Assembly: GCA_004297305.1 (NCBI GenBank)
Contig: SCTR01000011.1
Span: 62,001 to 126,000 of the forward strand
Origin: Actinomycetota bacterium
GTDB lineage: Bacteria; Actinomycetota; Actinomycetes; S36-B12; FW305-bin1
Length of the DNA: 64,000 bases
Direction: 5' to 3'
The notes beneath the pieces are model-generated. The model did no database searches. It saw only the letters and a list, made by a program, of their open reading frames with translations, and was not told where the DNA came from. Both the position numbers and the translations under genes were made by a program. Numbering within the stretch: the first letter of the stretch is position 1; the number at the start of each line of letters is the position of its first letter. Below are positions 1-8,052 of this stretch, in pieces.

Positions 1-2
1 CC

Positions 3-734
3 GTGCACGCCGGGGCGGTCTACGTTCACCAGGGCCGGACGTATCTGGTCGAGCAGCTGGACCTCGACGCGGGTGTCGCGCTGGTGGCCCCGGCCGTGGT
101 GGACCACAGCACTCACGCGCGGCAGGTCAGCGACATCCGCATCCTTCGATGCGAGGAGGAACGCAGCTGGGGGGACGCGGTGGTCTGCTTCGGCGAGGTG
201 CAGGTGACGTCCGCGGTCGTGTCGTACCTGCGACGCCGCCTGCTGACCGGCGAGGTGCTCGGCGAGGAAGCACTGCAGTTGCCGCCCCGCCACCTGCACA
301 CCCGGGCCGTCTGGTGGACCGTCACCGCAGCCCAACTCGATGCGGCCGGCCTGACCGAGGCGGACGTCGCCGGCGCTGCGCATGCCGCCGAACACGCCAG
401 CATCGGACTGCTGCCGCTGGTCGCCACCTGCGACCGATGGGACATCGGGGGCGTCTCCACGGCCCTGCACCCGGACACCGGGGCGTGCACGGTCTTCGTG
501 TACGACGGTCACCCGGGCGGCGCCGGGTTCGCCGAGCGCGGTTTCCTGGCCGCCCGGGCGTGGCTGACCGCCACCCGCGACGCGGTCGCCGGGTGCGCCT
601 GCCCCGCCGGCTGCCCGTCGTGCGTGCAGTCGCCCAAGTGCGGCAACGGCAACGAGCCGCTGGACAAGAGCGGGGCTTCCCGACTGCTGGCGGAGCTGGT
701 GCGGCATGCTGACGCCGATGCGCCGAACGGGTGA
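3..734 (+). CDS. DEAD/DEAH-box helicase, C-terminal part (MrfA-like, DUF1998), partial
   Basis: This is the 3' end of a gene that begins before the window; the motor domains are missing. The visible 243 residues match the C-terminal DUF1998/MrfA zinc-binding region of actinobacterial helicases. A 'YDGHPGGAGFAERGF' segment is followed by a cysteine cluster (CACPAGCPSC, then PKCGNGNEPLDK) that would bind a metal ion. MrfA-type helicases work in DNA repair. In mycobacteria the homologous gene sits beside Tad-pilin-like genes, as it does here, which supports the identification. The domain call is firm; the cellular role is inferred from the family. Confidence 0.85.
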   Translation: MHAGAVYVHQGRTYLVEQLDLDAGVALVAPAVVDHSTHARQVSDIRILRCEEERSWGDAVVCFGEVQVTSAVVSYLRRRLLTGEVLGEEALQLPPRHLHTRAVWWTVTAAQLDAAGLTEADVAGAAHAAEHASIGLLPLVATCDRWDIGGVSTALHPDTGACTVFVYDGHPGGAGFAERGFLAARAWLTATRDAVAGCACPAGCPSCVQSPKCGNGNEPLDKSGASRLLAELVRHADADAPNG

Positions 735-773
735 GCGCTCAGGGCGGCCGGGAGGCGGCCGCGGGGAGAACGG

Positions 774-1433
774 TTGCTGCTGGTGGACCTCGACGGGACG
801 CTCTGGACCTGGCTGCAGGGCGTAGGGCCCTGGGCGCCGCTGGCGCTACTCGGAGCGACCATCACGGCCGGTCTGATCGTCCAGGCGTTCCGGGTGCGGC
901 TGTCCTGGGTGACCAGAGCCGTGCTGTGGGGCGTTGGCGCGCTCTCGGTGATCGTGGCCGCCGTCCTCGTGCTGCGGCCGGACAACGACGTACCGGGGGT
1001 CAGTGATGTCTCGTCCGCAGCGGTCGCGTTGCAGGTCGGGTCGTCGTTCACGCTGGACCCGCGCAACGCTGCCGCGCAGGTCGCCGGCCGCGCCCTGCTC
1101 TTCCTCCCCCTGGCCTGCCTGCTCGTCGTGCTCTGGCGGGGACACCCGGTGCGCGCCGTCCTCGTCCTCGCCGCGCTCGGTACCGCGCTGGAGGCGCTGC
1201 GGGCCCTGGCGTCCGGCTCCCGCGCGCTCGACCTGGACAACGTGCTGGCCGGCTACCTCGGGGCGGTGCTGGGCGCGGCGCTCGGGATGCTGATCCTGCG
1301 CTGGTCGCATCGGCTGGCTGCGGCCGGCCCCGCCGCCCGTCCCGTCAACCCGGGCGAGGCGGCGGCCCGGCGCGAACGGCTGCTCGAGCGACGCCGGCAA
1401 GCCGCGGTGAAGCGTCAGACCCGCCGTCGCTGA
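774..1433 (+). CDS. VanZ-like membrane protein
   Basis: A 219-residue protein with about five hydrophobic segments. It carries the VanZ-like pattern: an N...FLPL motif near residues 98-113 and 'DLDNVLAGYLGAVLG' near 153-167 before the last membrane helix. The tail after residue 180 is basic (RRERLLERRRQ). The TTG start is chosen because a GGGGAG ribosome binding site lies five bases upstream. VanZ-like proteins are cell-envelope membrane proteins, and some members affect glycopeptide sensitivity. No partner gene supports a resistance role here. Its last 89 bp overlap the convergent pilin-like gene. Confidence 0.65.
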   Translation: MLLVDLDGTLWTWLQGVGPWAPLALLGATITAGLIVQAFRVRLSWVTRAVLWGVGALSVIVAAVLVLRPDNDVPGVSDVSSAAVALQVGSSFTLDPRNAAAQVAGRALLFLPLACLLVVLWRGHPVRAVLVLAALGTALEALRALASGSRALDLDNVLAGYLGAVLGAALGMLILRWSHRLAAAGPAARPVNPGEAAARRERLLERRRQAAVKRQTRRR

Positions 1434-1950
1434 GCGCTCGCGCCCCGCGAACGACTCGGCCGACGAGATCCGGCAACGGCACCGAGACGGCGACACCGGC
1501 GGTGACCCCGGGGCGATCCAGCACGCACGATTCGAGCCGTGCCCCGTTCTCGGCGGCGACGACGGCCGCCCTCGCGCACGGGTCGGCGGCCGCTGGCCCG
1601 GCGATGCCGGCGAGAAGTCCCGCCGCCGCTGCCACCGCGGCGAGGTCGGCCGAATTGTCGGCGCGCTGCCGCGCCAGGACGAACTGCGCGGCGCTCAGCG
1701 CGACAGTTCCGCCGACGGCCAGCAGGGCGACCAGGCAGAGTGCCCACACCGTCGCCGCACCACGGTCGCTGCGCCACGGTGACCGGCGTCGGCGGCGGCG
1801 CCCGGGCCGTGACGAGTTCCCGGCGCGTGCCCGTCGCGGCCGAGTCCCGCCACGAGCAGTCCCGGCGGAAGTCGGGCCCACACGGTCGACGCCGGCAGTG
1901 TCGCGCCTGGTCATGCCGTCACGCCTGGTCATGCCGTCACGTCCGGTCAT
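1345..1950 (-). CDS. TadE-like protein of the helicase/secretion neighbourhood (Rv3654c type)
   Basis: A 201-residue protein with a long basic N-terminal leader (residues 1-55), then 'DRGAATVWALCLVALLAVGG', the hydrophobic N-terminal helix typical of Tad minor pseudopilins. An alanine-rich helix follows (RQRADNSADLAAVAAAAGL) with two cysteines in the second half. The family is known from the actinobacterial helicase/TadE neighbourhood and is probably exported or membrane-embedded. The ATG overlaps the stop of the upstream TadE gene (ATGA). Two further in-frame ATGs lie 18 and 36 bp downstream within an 18-bp repeat, so the true start is uncertain. The 3' end overlaps the VanZ-like gene by 89 bp. 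Confidence 0.7.
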   Translation of the reverse strand: MTGRDGMTRRDGMTRRDTAGVDRVGPTSAGTARGGTRPRRARAGNSSRPGRRRRRRSPWRSDRGAATVWALCLVALLAVGGTVALSAAQFVLARQRADNSADLAAVAAAAGLLAGIAGPAAADPCARAAVVAAENGARLESCVLDRPGVTAGVAVSVPLPDLVGRVVRGARALSDGGSDASPRLAGVARAAVRAGPPPRPG

Positions 1951-1951
1951 G
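1904..1951. repeat. 18-bp tandem repeat at the start of the TadE-like gene
   Basis: CGCCTGGTCATGCCGTCA occurs at 1904-1921 and 1922-1939, with a degenerate third unit at 1940-1951. On the minus strand each unit supplies an in-frame ATG (at 1950, 1932 and 1914) and encodes MTRRDG or a close variant. Confidence 0.9.
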
Positions 1952-2558
1952 CGACGCCGGCCTCTTCGAGGTCGGCGACCGCCCGGCTGGAGACCGTGAC
2001 GCCCCAGTGGTCGAACCAGGGCAGCGGGATCACGACGTGGTGGCGCACCGTGACGCTGACCGTGCCCGCCAGCCGGTCCACGTCGATCTCGGAGTCCGCA
2101 CCGGGATAGGCCTGCCGGACACCGGACCGGGCCTCCACGGTGCCATCGCCCCGGGCCGCGACCCGGGCAGCAGCCCGGGCCGCATCGCCGACCCGCAGCT
2201 GGGCGACGCCCACGGCCGAGAGCCACAGCAGGCTCAGCGCCACGACCAGCAGCACCGGGATCGCCAGGGCGGTTTCCAGCGTGACCATGCCGGCCTGCCG
2301 GACCCGGACGTCGCCGCGGGCGGACGCCGAGCGGGCAGCACCGTGACCCGGCACCGCACAGAGGTCACCGCGGGCGGACGCCGTACGGGCAGTACCGGGA
2401 CCCGGCACTGCACGGGCGGTAGCGCGGGCGGACGCCGTACGAACAGGACCGCGTCGCGCAGCGGCCGAACTGGCCACAGCGGTCCGGGCTTTGGTTGCGG
2501 CGAGACGGGGACGGACCGGGTTCGGCCCGTCCCCGCGGCGCGCTGACGCAGCGTTCAC
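1947..2558 (-). CDS. TadE-family pilin-like protein with repeat-containing N-terminal extension
   Basis: The conserved part is the last ~110 residues: 'AGMVTLETALAIPVLLVVAL' forms a classic TadE N-terminal hydrophobic helix, followed by 'GDAARAAARVAARGD' and a C-terminal beta-rich domain. The GTG start at 2558 overlaps the stop of the DUF4244 gene (GTGA), giving 203 residues. That leaves about 90 basic, low-complexity residues before the pilin helix, far more than usual, built partly of an 18-residue repeat. A shorter protein starting at a later GTG is possible. The stop overlaps the next gene's ATG. The family call is firm; the start is not. Confidence 0.7.
   Translation of the reverse strand: MNAASARRGDGPNPVRPRLAATKARTAVASSAAARRGPVRTASARATARAVPGPGTARTASARGDLCAVPGHGAARSASARGDVRVRQAGMVTLETALAIPVLLVVALSLLWLSAVGVAQLRVGDAARAAARVAARGDGTVEARSGVRQAYPGADSEIDVDRLAGTVSVTVRHHVVIPLPWFDHWGVTVSSRAVADLEEAGVA
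2316..2467. repeat. 54-bp in-frame tandem repeat (about 2.5 copies)
   Basis: Units begin with GCGGGCGGACGCCG at 2316, 2370 and 2424, exactly 54 bp apart. Units 1 and 2 are similar over their full length; unit 3 matches for about 20 bp and then diverges. On the minus strand this gives an 18-residue repeat (core R-T/S-ASAR and AVPG-G) in the extension of the TadE-like protein. Confidence 0.85.
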
Positions 2559-2758
2559 CCCAGGAATGCCTGGAACGCCCAGGTGAAGATCCGCTGCAGG
2601 ATCGACCAGAACCAGTCGCTGGTGAGCAGCTTCAGCAGCAGGCCGCCGAGACCGGCGACCGCGACGGTGCCGACGGCGTACTCGGCAGTCGTCATACCGT
2701 CGTCTCGACGGCGCGGGCGCGCATCCCGATGGCGCAGTCGCGCGAGGGTGTGGCGCAC
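2555..2758 (-). CDS. DUF4244 small pilin-like protein
   Basis: A 67-residue protein: basic leader, then 'DDGMTTAEYAVGTVAVAGLGGLL', the hydrophobic class-III-pilin-like helix characteristic of DUF4244, and an aromatic tail (DWFWSILQRIFTWAFQAFLG). The GTG start has a strong GAGGAGG site four bases upstream. DUF4244 proteins are the presumed major Flp/Tad-type pilin of actinobacterial Tad-like loci. Here the TadA/B/C genes normally found upstream are absent; the next gene is a BrkB-family protein. Confidence 0.85.
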   Translation of the reverse strand: MRHTLARLRHRDARPRRRDDGMTTAEYAVGTVAVAGLGGLLLKLLTSDWFWSILQRIFTWAFQAFLG

Positions 2759-2965
2759 GGGTCCTCCTCGTTCCCGGCGACGGCCGGGGCGACGACCCGC
2801 GTCGGGCCGCGAGGTGACCTTGCGGCCAGCACGCTGGATCGGACCGGTGCAGCAGCCGACCTGTGGAGGCGGTCCGCCGATCTACCGAGTTGTGGACGTC
2901 GAGGGCCTCTCGCCCAGGCACTTTCTGGTTCCCGCGGTTCTCGCCCGATTCCCCGCCGGCACCCG

Positions 2966-4042
2966 CTACGCGCCCGATTGCCCCGTGGATCCACCCGCGG
3001 ATCCGGTCTTCGCCCCGGTGTCGGAGTCGTCACCGGCAGCGGTGGCGGCCGGTGAGTACCGCCAGGACACCCGAGCGCCGGGAGTACGTTCCTGCTCACG
3101 GGCCAACGCGGTGTAGGCGCGCAGGTCCGCTGCCGTGGGCCGACTGGCGTCCAGCGCCCGCGGCCACGCCCGGCGCCGGCGTACCAAGGCGACCTCGGCC
3201 GAGTACATGAGGGCCTGGCTGACCAGGTAGATCAACGAGAAGAGCCCGACGACCGTGGCGAAACTGCCGTACAGCGGACCGGAGCGTGACACCAGGTAGG
3301 TGAGCAGCTGGCCACCGAGCACGAGCATGAGCGCGACGGTCACCGACCCGAGTGCCGCGGCAGGCCACACCGCGCTCAGCGCGACCGGCCGGGCCACCAA
3401 TAGCTTCGCGGCCAGCACGAGAACGACGAACACGACAAGGGCTGCGCCGACCAGGCCGGCGATGCGGCCCGCCCCGGCGATGTCGGGCAGCGAACCGGCC
3501 AGCACGCTCAGCACGCCGACGCCGAACGCCCCGATCAGCGTGACCACGAGCATCGCGAGCGCTCGCAGGTAGCGGGGAACGAAGCTGAACCGATCCCGGT
3601 GGGGCACCCCGGCCAGGTGGTTCAACGCGTCGTAGGCGGAGAAGACCACTCCGGTCCCGGTCAGCAACAGGCCGACGATGCCGATGATCAGCGGCAGTCC
3701 CGAGGTCGGCAACGTCAGCACCGCCGAGTTCACCGCATCCCGCAGATCGGCCGGCACCACCGCGTCGATCACCTGCTGGCGAAGCTCCACGTTGTCGACC
3801 AGCACCCGAGTCGCCACCGTGACGACCAGCAGCAGGATCGGGAAGACGCTGAGGAAGCCGTAGTAGGTGACCAGTGCCGCCTGCTTGCCGGCCTCGTCGT
3901 CGCCGTACTTCTTCACCACGGCGTACGGAAACCCGAAGACCGCATGGTTGCGTTGCAGGGTGTCCACTCTGCCGACCACGGTCGACACCAGCGTGGTGAC
4001 GCGACGGCCCGCCGCGCCCACGATCTGCGCGATCTGCGGCAC
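2966..4042 (-). CDS. YihY/virulence factor BrkB family membrane protein
   Basis: A 358-residue integral membrane protein. 'HAVFGFPYAVVKKYGDDEAGKQAALVTYYGFLSVFP' (residues ~30-65, in two parts) is the YihY/UPF0761 signature, followed by five further hydrophobic segments up to about residue 285. A hydrophilic tail of about 70 residues, rich in Ala, Gly, Ser and Thr, ends the protein. The GTG at 4042 is chosen because the family similarity begins just after it; upstream codons are unlike coding sequence. The function of the family is unsettled despite its early ribonuclease and Brk names. The 207 bp between this gene and DUF4244 shows no gene. Confidence 0.8.
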   Translation of the reverse strand: MPQIAQIVGAAGRRVTTLVSTVVGRVDTLQRNHAVFGFPYAVVKKYGDDEAGKQAALVTYYGFLSVFPILLLVVTVATRVLVDNVELRQQVIDAVVPADLRDAVNSAVLTLPTSGLPLIIGIVGLLLTGTGVVFSAYDALNHLAGVPHRDRFSFVPRYLRALAMLVVTLIGAFGVGVLSVLAGSLPDIAGAGRIAGLVGAALVVFVVLVLAAKLLVARPVALSAVWPAAALGSVTVALMLVLGGQLLTYLVSRSGPLYGSFATVVGLFSLIYLVSQALMYSAEVALVRRRRAWPRALDASRPTAADLRAYTALAREQERTPGARVSWRYSPAATAAGDDSDTGAKTGSAGGSTGQSGA

Positions 4043-4212
4043 AGCCCTACTGTGCCCGACCGCCCCGCCGGGAAAACCCCGCTGGCGCGTCGCCAGCCCA
4101 CATCCCTGTGGCACGGAATCGCCGCGGTCGCGATCTAGCGCGAGACGGTGACCTGAGACACACTGGCCCCGGCCGTCTTGCGATGGTGATGAGCCCAGTG
4201 GAGGTCCCGTCG

Positions 4213-4485
4213 ATGACCGAGCACCACGATCTGGCGTCGGCCCGCGCAGCAGTCGGTGAGCTGCAGCGGGTCGTCCGGGCACTGACCGCCGAGCACGGCG
4301 ATTCGATCGACGTGCACCGCCTGGCAGTGGATGTCTCGCGGCTGTCCGACGACCTTCGGCTGATCGTCGGCGACGACGCCCTGCAGCGCGCAGCGGAATC
4401 CCGCGAGGTCATCCTCGTCCCCGACGGGGACTATCCACCGGAACTGTTCTCCGACGCCCACGACGAAGGTATCGGGCGACGTTGA
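4213..4485 (+). CDS. small protein of unknown function, coupled to sdhC
   Basis: A 90-residue, mostly helical, acidic protein that I do not recognise. The ATG at 4213 follows GGAGG with eight-base spacing. Residues 8-75 look amphipathic (regular V/L spacing: VGELQRVVRALTAEHG, VDVSRLSDDLRLIVGDDAL), and the C-terminus is acidic and proline-containing (VPDGDYPPELFSDAHD). No cysteine cluster, signal peptide or membrane helix is seen. Its stop overlaps the TTG start of the succinate dehydrogenase anchor gene, so translation is probably coupled. A link to Sdh1 is inferred only from this coupling. Confidence 0.6.
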   Translation: MTEHHDLASARAAVGELQRVVRALTAEHGDSIDVHRLAVDVSRLSDDLRLIVGDDALQRAAESREVILVPDGDYPPELFSDAHDEGIGRR

Positions 4486-5270
4486 GCGGCGTCCGGACCG
4501 CGGGCCGCGCGGAGATTTCCGCCCGTACCCTGCGGACAGACGCCTGGTGGGTGCAGCCGGCGATCACGGCGGCGGTGCTGATCGCCTTCGTCATCTATTC
4601 GACCTGGCGAGCCTTCGAGAACGCCTACTACTACGCCGCGCCCTACATCTCGCCCTTCTACTCCCCCTGCCTGGCCACCTCCTGCGGTGAGGCCTCGCAC
4701 GGGTGGTGGACGCCGGTGGGCGGCTGGTGGACCCTGTCGCCGGCGTTGCTCATCCTGGTCTTCCCGTTGGGATTCCGGCTGACCTGCTACTACTACCGCA
4801 AGGCGTACTACCGCTCGTTCTGGCTGTCGCCACCGGCCTGCGCGGTTGCCGAGCCGCACCGCGGTTACAGCGGCGAGACCCGGTTCCCGCTGATCGTGCA
4901 GAACGCCCACCGGTGGTTCTTCTACGTCGGGTTGATCTTCAACGTGATCCTCACGTACGACGCCATCGTCGCCTTCCGGAATCCGGCGGGGCAGTGGGGA
5001 CACATGGGACTCGGGACGCTCATCCTGCTCACCAACGCGACGTTGCTGTGGCTGTACTCGGCGTCCTGCCACACCTGCCGGCACACCATCGGTGGCCGCC
5101 TGACCCACTTCTCCCGGCATCCGTTGCGCTACAAGGCCTGGACCTGGATCTCCGGTCTCAACGCCCGGCACGCGATCTTCGCGTGGATCTCGCTGTTCGG
5201 TGTCGCGCTGACCGACCTGTACGTCCGGCTGCTGGCCGCGGGCACGATCACGGACATCACGTTCTTCTAG
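4482..5270 (+). CDS. succinate dehydrogenase/fumarate reductase membrane anchor, Sdh1 type
   Basis: A 262-residue protein with about five membrane helices and many aromatic residues (ENAYYYAAPYISPFYSPC; RLTCYYYRKAYYR). It matches the single-subunit cytochrome b-like anchor of the actinobacterial Sdh1 complex (the mycobacterial Rv0249c type). Histidines in or near helices (NAHRWFFY, HTCRHTIGG, FSRHPLRYK, NARHAIFAW) are candidate haem or quinone ligands. It lies immediately upstream of the flavoprotein and iron-sulfur genes. The TTG start overlaps the previous stop; no better start is present. It should pass electrons between the catalytic subunits and quinone in the cytoplasmic membrane. Confidence 0.85.
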   Translation: MSGVRTAGRAEISARTLRTDAWWVQPAITAAVLIAFVIYSTWRAFENAYYYAAPYISPFYSPCLATSCGEASHGWWTPVGGWWTLSPALLILVFPLGFRLTCYYYRKAYYRSFWLSPPACAVAEPHRGYSGETRFPLIVQNAHRWFFYVGLIFNVILTYDAIVAFRNPAGQWGHMGLGTLILLTNATLLWLYSASCHTCRHTIGGRLTHFSRHPLRYKAWTWISGLNARHAIFAWISLFGVALTDLYVRLLAAGTITDITFF

Positions 5271-5301
5271 TACGACCGGACGGCGGGAGGCCGCGCACAC
5301 G

Positions 5302-7203
5302 ATGGTGGAAATCGAACGGCACGCCTACGACGTGGTGGTGGTCGGGGCGGGCGGCGCCGGCCTGCGAGCGGCGATCGAGGCCAGGGCCCAGGGAATGCGT
5401 ACGGCGATCATCTGCAAGTCCTTGTTCGGCAAGGCCCATACCGTCATGGCCGAGGGCGGCATCGCTGCCTCGATGGGCAACGTCAACTCCCACGACGGCT
5501 GGCAGGTCCACTTCCGCGACACGATGCGCGGTGGCAAGTTCCTCAACCACTGGCGGATGGCCGAGCTGCACGCCAAGGAGGCACCGGACCGGGTCTGGGA
5601 GCTGGAGACCTGGGGTGCACTGTTCGACCGGACCGCCGACGGCCGCATCAGCCAGCGCAACTTCGGCGGACACGAGTACCCGCGGCTGGCGCACGTCGGC
5701 GACCGCACCGGGCTGGAACTCATCCGGACGCTGCAGCAGCGGATCGTTGCGCTGCAACAGGAAGACTTCGCCGCGACCGGCGACTACGAGGCGAATCTGC
5801 GGGTCTTCGCCGAGTGCACCATTACCGACGTCATGCGCGACGGCGACCGTGTCGCCGGTGCTTTCGGCTACTGGCGGGAGAGCGGCCGATTCGTCCTGTT
5901 CACCGCTCCCGCGGTGATCCTGGCGACCGGTGGCATCGGAAAGTCGTTCAAGGTCACCAGCAACTCCTGGGAGTACACCGGCGACGGGCACGCGCTGGCG
6001 CTGCGCGCCGGCAGCACGCTGCTGAACATGGAGTTCATCCAGTTCCATCCGACCGGCATGGTCTGGCCGCCGAGCGTGAAGGGCATCCTGGTCACCGAGT
6101 CGGTGCGCGGCGACGGCGGCGTGCTCACCAACTCCGACGGCAAGCGCTTCATGTTCGACTACGTCCCGGACGTCTTCAAGGACAAGTACGCGAAGTCCGA
6201 GGCGGAGGGCGACCGCTGGTACACCGATCCGGACAACAATCTGCGGCCACCCGAACTGCTGCCACGCGACGAGGTCGCCCGCGCCATCAATGCCGAGGTG
6301 AAGGCCGGGCGCGGCTCGCCGCACGGCGGCGTCTTCCTCGACGTCTCGTCCCGGCTGCCGGCCGACACGATCCGGGCGAAGCTGCCGTCGATGCACCACC
6401 AGTTCAAAGAACTCGCCGACGTCGACATCACCGCCGAGCCCATGGAGGTCGGCCCGACCTGCCACTACGTGATGGGCGGGATCGAGGTCGACCCGGAGAC
6501 CGCGGCAGCCGCTCGCGTACCGGGTCTGTTCGCCGTCGGTGAGGTCGCCGGCGGCATGCACGGCTCGAACCGGCTGGGAGGCAACTCCTTGTCCGACCTG
6601 CTGGTGTTCGGACGGCGAGCCGGTGCCGGCGCAGCGGCGTACGTCGGGGCCTTGCACGGGCCCCGTCCCGCCGTCGACGACGCCGCGGTCGACGCGGCGG
6701 CGACCGCGGCGCTCGCGCCGTTCGGCAACGAGGGCGGAGAGAATCCGTACACGCTGCATCAGGACCTGCAACAGATCATGAACGATCTGGTCGGCATCAT
6801 CCGGACCGCCGCGGAAATGCAGTCCGCGCTGGACCGGCTGGCGACCCTGCGCGACCGGGCCGCCCGCGTCAGCGTCGAAGGGCATCGCCAGTTCAACCCC
6901 GGCTGGCACCTCGCCCTCGACCTGCACAACATGCTGCTGGTGTCCGAGTGCATCGCCAGAGCCGCGCTGCTGCGCGAGGAGTCGCGCGGCGGACACACCC
7001 GGGACGACTTCCCCGGGATGAGTTCGCAGTGGCGGCTGGTCAATCTGGTCTGCTCGTTGACCGGCGAGCAGACCATCTCGGTGCAGCAGCAGCCGCTGCC
7101 GGTGATGCCCGACGAGCTGCTCGGTCTCTTCGAGGTCTCCGAACTGTCCAAGTACCTCACTGACGACGAACTGGCCAGGCTGCCCGGAGAGGCGACGACA
7201 TGA
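5302..7203 (+). CDS. sdhA: succinate dehydrogenase/fumarate reductase flavoprotein subunit
   Basis: At 633 residues this is normal for the family. It oxidises succinate to fumarate, or the reverse. Visible motifs: the FAD dinucleotide-binding GAGGAG (15-20); KAHTVMAEGG with His46 as the expected covalent FAD site; HPTG (249-252) and RGDGG (269-273) of the active site; and 'GLFAVGEVAGGMHGSNRLGGNSL' (in two parts) of the C-terminal FAD site. It is followed by the iron-sulfur subunit with a 4-nt ATGA overlap and preceded by the membrane anchor. The three genes form one operon for a membrane complex on the cytoplasmic face. Confidence 0.95.
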   Translation: MVEIERHAYDVVVVGAGGAGLRAAIEARAQGMRTAIICKSLFGKAHTVMAEGGIAASMGNVNSHDGWQVHFRDTMRGGKFLNHWRMAELHAKEAPDRVWELETWGALFDRTADGRISQRNFGGHEYPRLAHVGDRTGLELIRTLQQRIVALQQEDFAATGDYEANLRVFAECTITDVMRDGDRVAGAFGYWRESGRFVLFTAPAVILATGGIGKSFKVTSNSWEYTGDGHALALRAGSTLLNMEFIQFHPTGMVWPPSVKGILVTESVRGDGGVLTNSDGKRFMFDYVPDVFKDKYAKSEAEGDRWYTDPDNNLRPPELLPRDEVARAINAEVKAGRGSPHGGVFLDVSSRLPADTIRAKLPSMHHQFKELADVDITAEPMEVGPTCHYVMGGIEVDPETAAAARVPGLFAVGEVAGGMHGSNRLGGNSLSDLLVFGRRAGAGAAAYVGALHGPRPAVDDAAVDAAATAALAPFGNEGGENPYTLHQDLQQIMNDLVGIIRTAAEMQSALDRLATLRDRAARVSVEGHRQFNPGWHLALDLHNMLLVSECIARAALLREESRGGHTRDDFPGMSSQWRLVNLVCSLTGEQTISVQQQPLPVMPDELLGLFEVSELSKYLTDDELARLPGEATT

Positions 7204-7958
7204 GCTATCAGGCGAGTTTCCGGGTATGGCGCGGTGACAACGATGCCGGTGCGCTGCAGGACTTCGACGTCGAGGTCAACGAGGGCGAGGTGGTCCTCGA
7301 CGTGATCCATCGGCTGCAGGCGACCACCGCTCCGGATCTCGCGGTGCGGTGGAACTGCAAGGCCGGCAAGTGCGGCTCCTGCAGCGCCGAGGTCAACGGC
7401 CGGCCCCGGCTGATGTGCATGACCCGTATGAACACCTTCACCGAAACCGAGACGGTGACCGTCACCCCGTTGCGGGCGTTCCCGGTCGTGCGGGACCTGG
7501 TCACCGATGTCTCCTTCAACTACGCGAAGGCGCGGGAGGTGCCGTCGTTTGCCGGTCCCGCCGACCTGGGTCCCGGCGAATACCGGATGCAGCAGGTCGA
7601 CGTGGCGCGCAGTCAGGAATTCCGCAAGTGCATCGAGTGCTACCTGTGCCAGAACACCTGCCATGTTGTGCGTGACCACGACGAGAACAAGCCGGCGTTC
7701 TCCGGCCCCCGGTTCTTCATCCGGCTCGCCGAACTGGACATGCATCCGCTGGACACCGTCGACCGCAAGCGTGAGGCCCAGGGCCAGCACGGGCTCGGCC
7801 TGTGCAACATCACCAAGTGCTGCACCGAGGTCTGCCCAGAACACATCAAGATCACCGACAACGCCATCATCCCCATGAAGGAACGCGTGGTCGACGTCAA
7901 GTACGACCCGCTGCGGGCTCTGTCGCGCAAGCTGCGGGGCAAGTCCGGCCCCGCCTGA
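7200..7958 (+). CDS. sdhB: succinate dehydrogenase/fumarate reductase iron-sulfur subunit
   Basis: A 252-residue electron-transfer subunit. The N-terminal ferredoxin domain binds [2Fe-2S] through Cys53, Cys58, Cys61 and Cys73 (CKAGKCGSC...C). The C-terminal domain has 'CIECYLCQNTC' (Cys144, 147, 150, 154) and 'CNITKCCTEVCPEH' (202-215) for the 4Fe-4S and 3Fe-4S clusters. The ATG overlaps the sdhA stop. It relays electrons from FAD to the membrane anchor. All cluster ligands appear to be present, so the complex is probably functional. Confidence 0.95.
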   Translation: MSYQASFRVWRGDNDAGALQDFDVEVNEGEVVLDVIHRLQATTAPDLAVRWNCKAGKCGSCSAEVNGRPRLMCMTRMNTFTETETVTVTPLRAFPVVRDLVTDVSFNYAKAREVPSFAGPADLGPGEYRMQQVDVARSQEFRKCIECYLCQNTCHVVRDHDENKPAFSGPRFFIRLAELDMHPLDTVDRKREAQGQHGLGLCNITKCCTEVCPEHIKITDNAIIPMKERVVDVKYDPLRALSRKLRGKSGPA

Positions 7959-8018
7959 CACGGCCGCCGATTCCGGCCCGGCCGGGGTATCCGGACCGGC
8001 TCAGTCCCGGTCGGCGCG

Positions 8019-8039
8019 GGCCGGAGGTTCCAGCCGGCC
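8019..8039. terminator. possible terminator hairpin between convergent genes
   Basis: GGCCGG (8019-8024) pairs with CCGGCC (8034-8039) across a nine-base loop. It lies between sdhB and the convergent small gene. There is no T-tract, so support is weak. Confidence 0.3.
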
Positions 8040-8052
8040 GGCGCCGCCGGGT

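Noticed and set aside
774-1433. Glycopeptide (teicoplanin) resistance gene vanZ
   Set aside because: Only the broad VanZ-like fold is present, and no vanHAX or VanRS-type genes are nearby.
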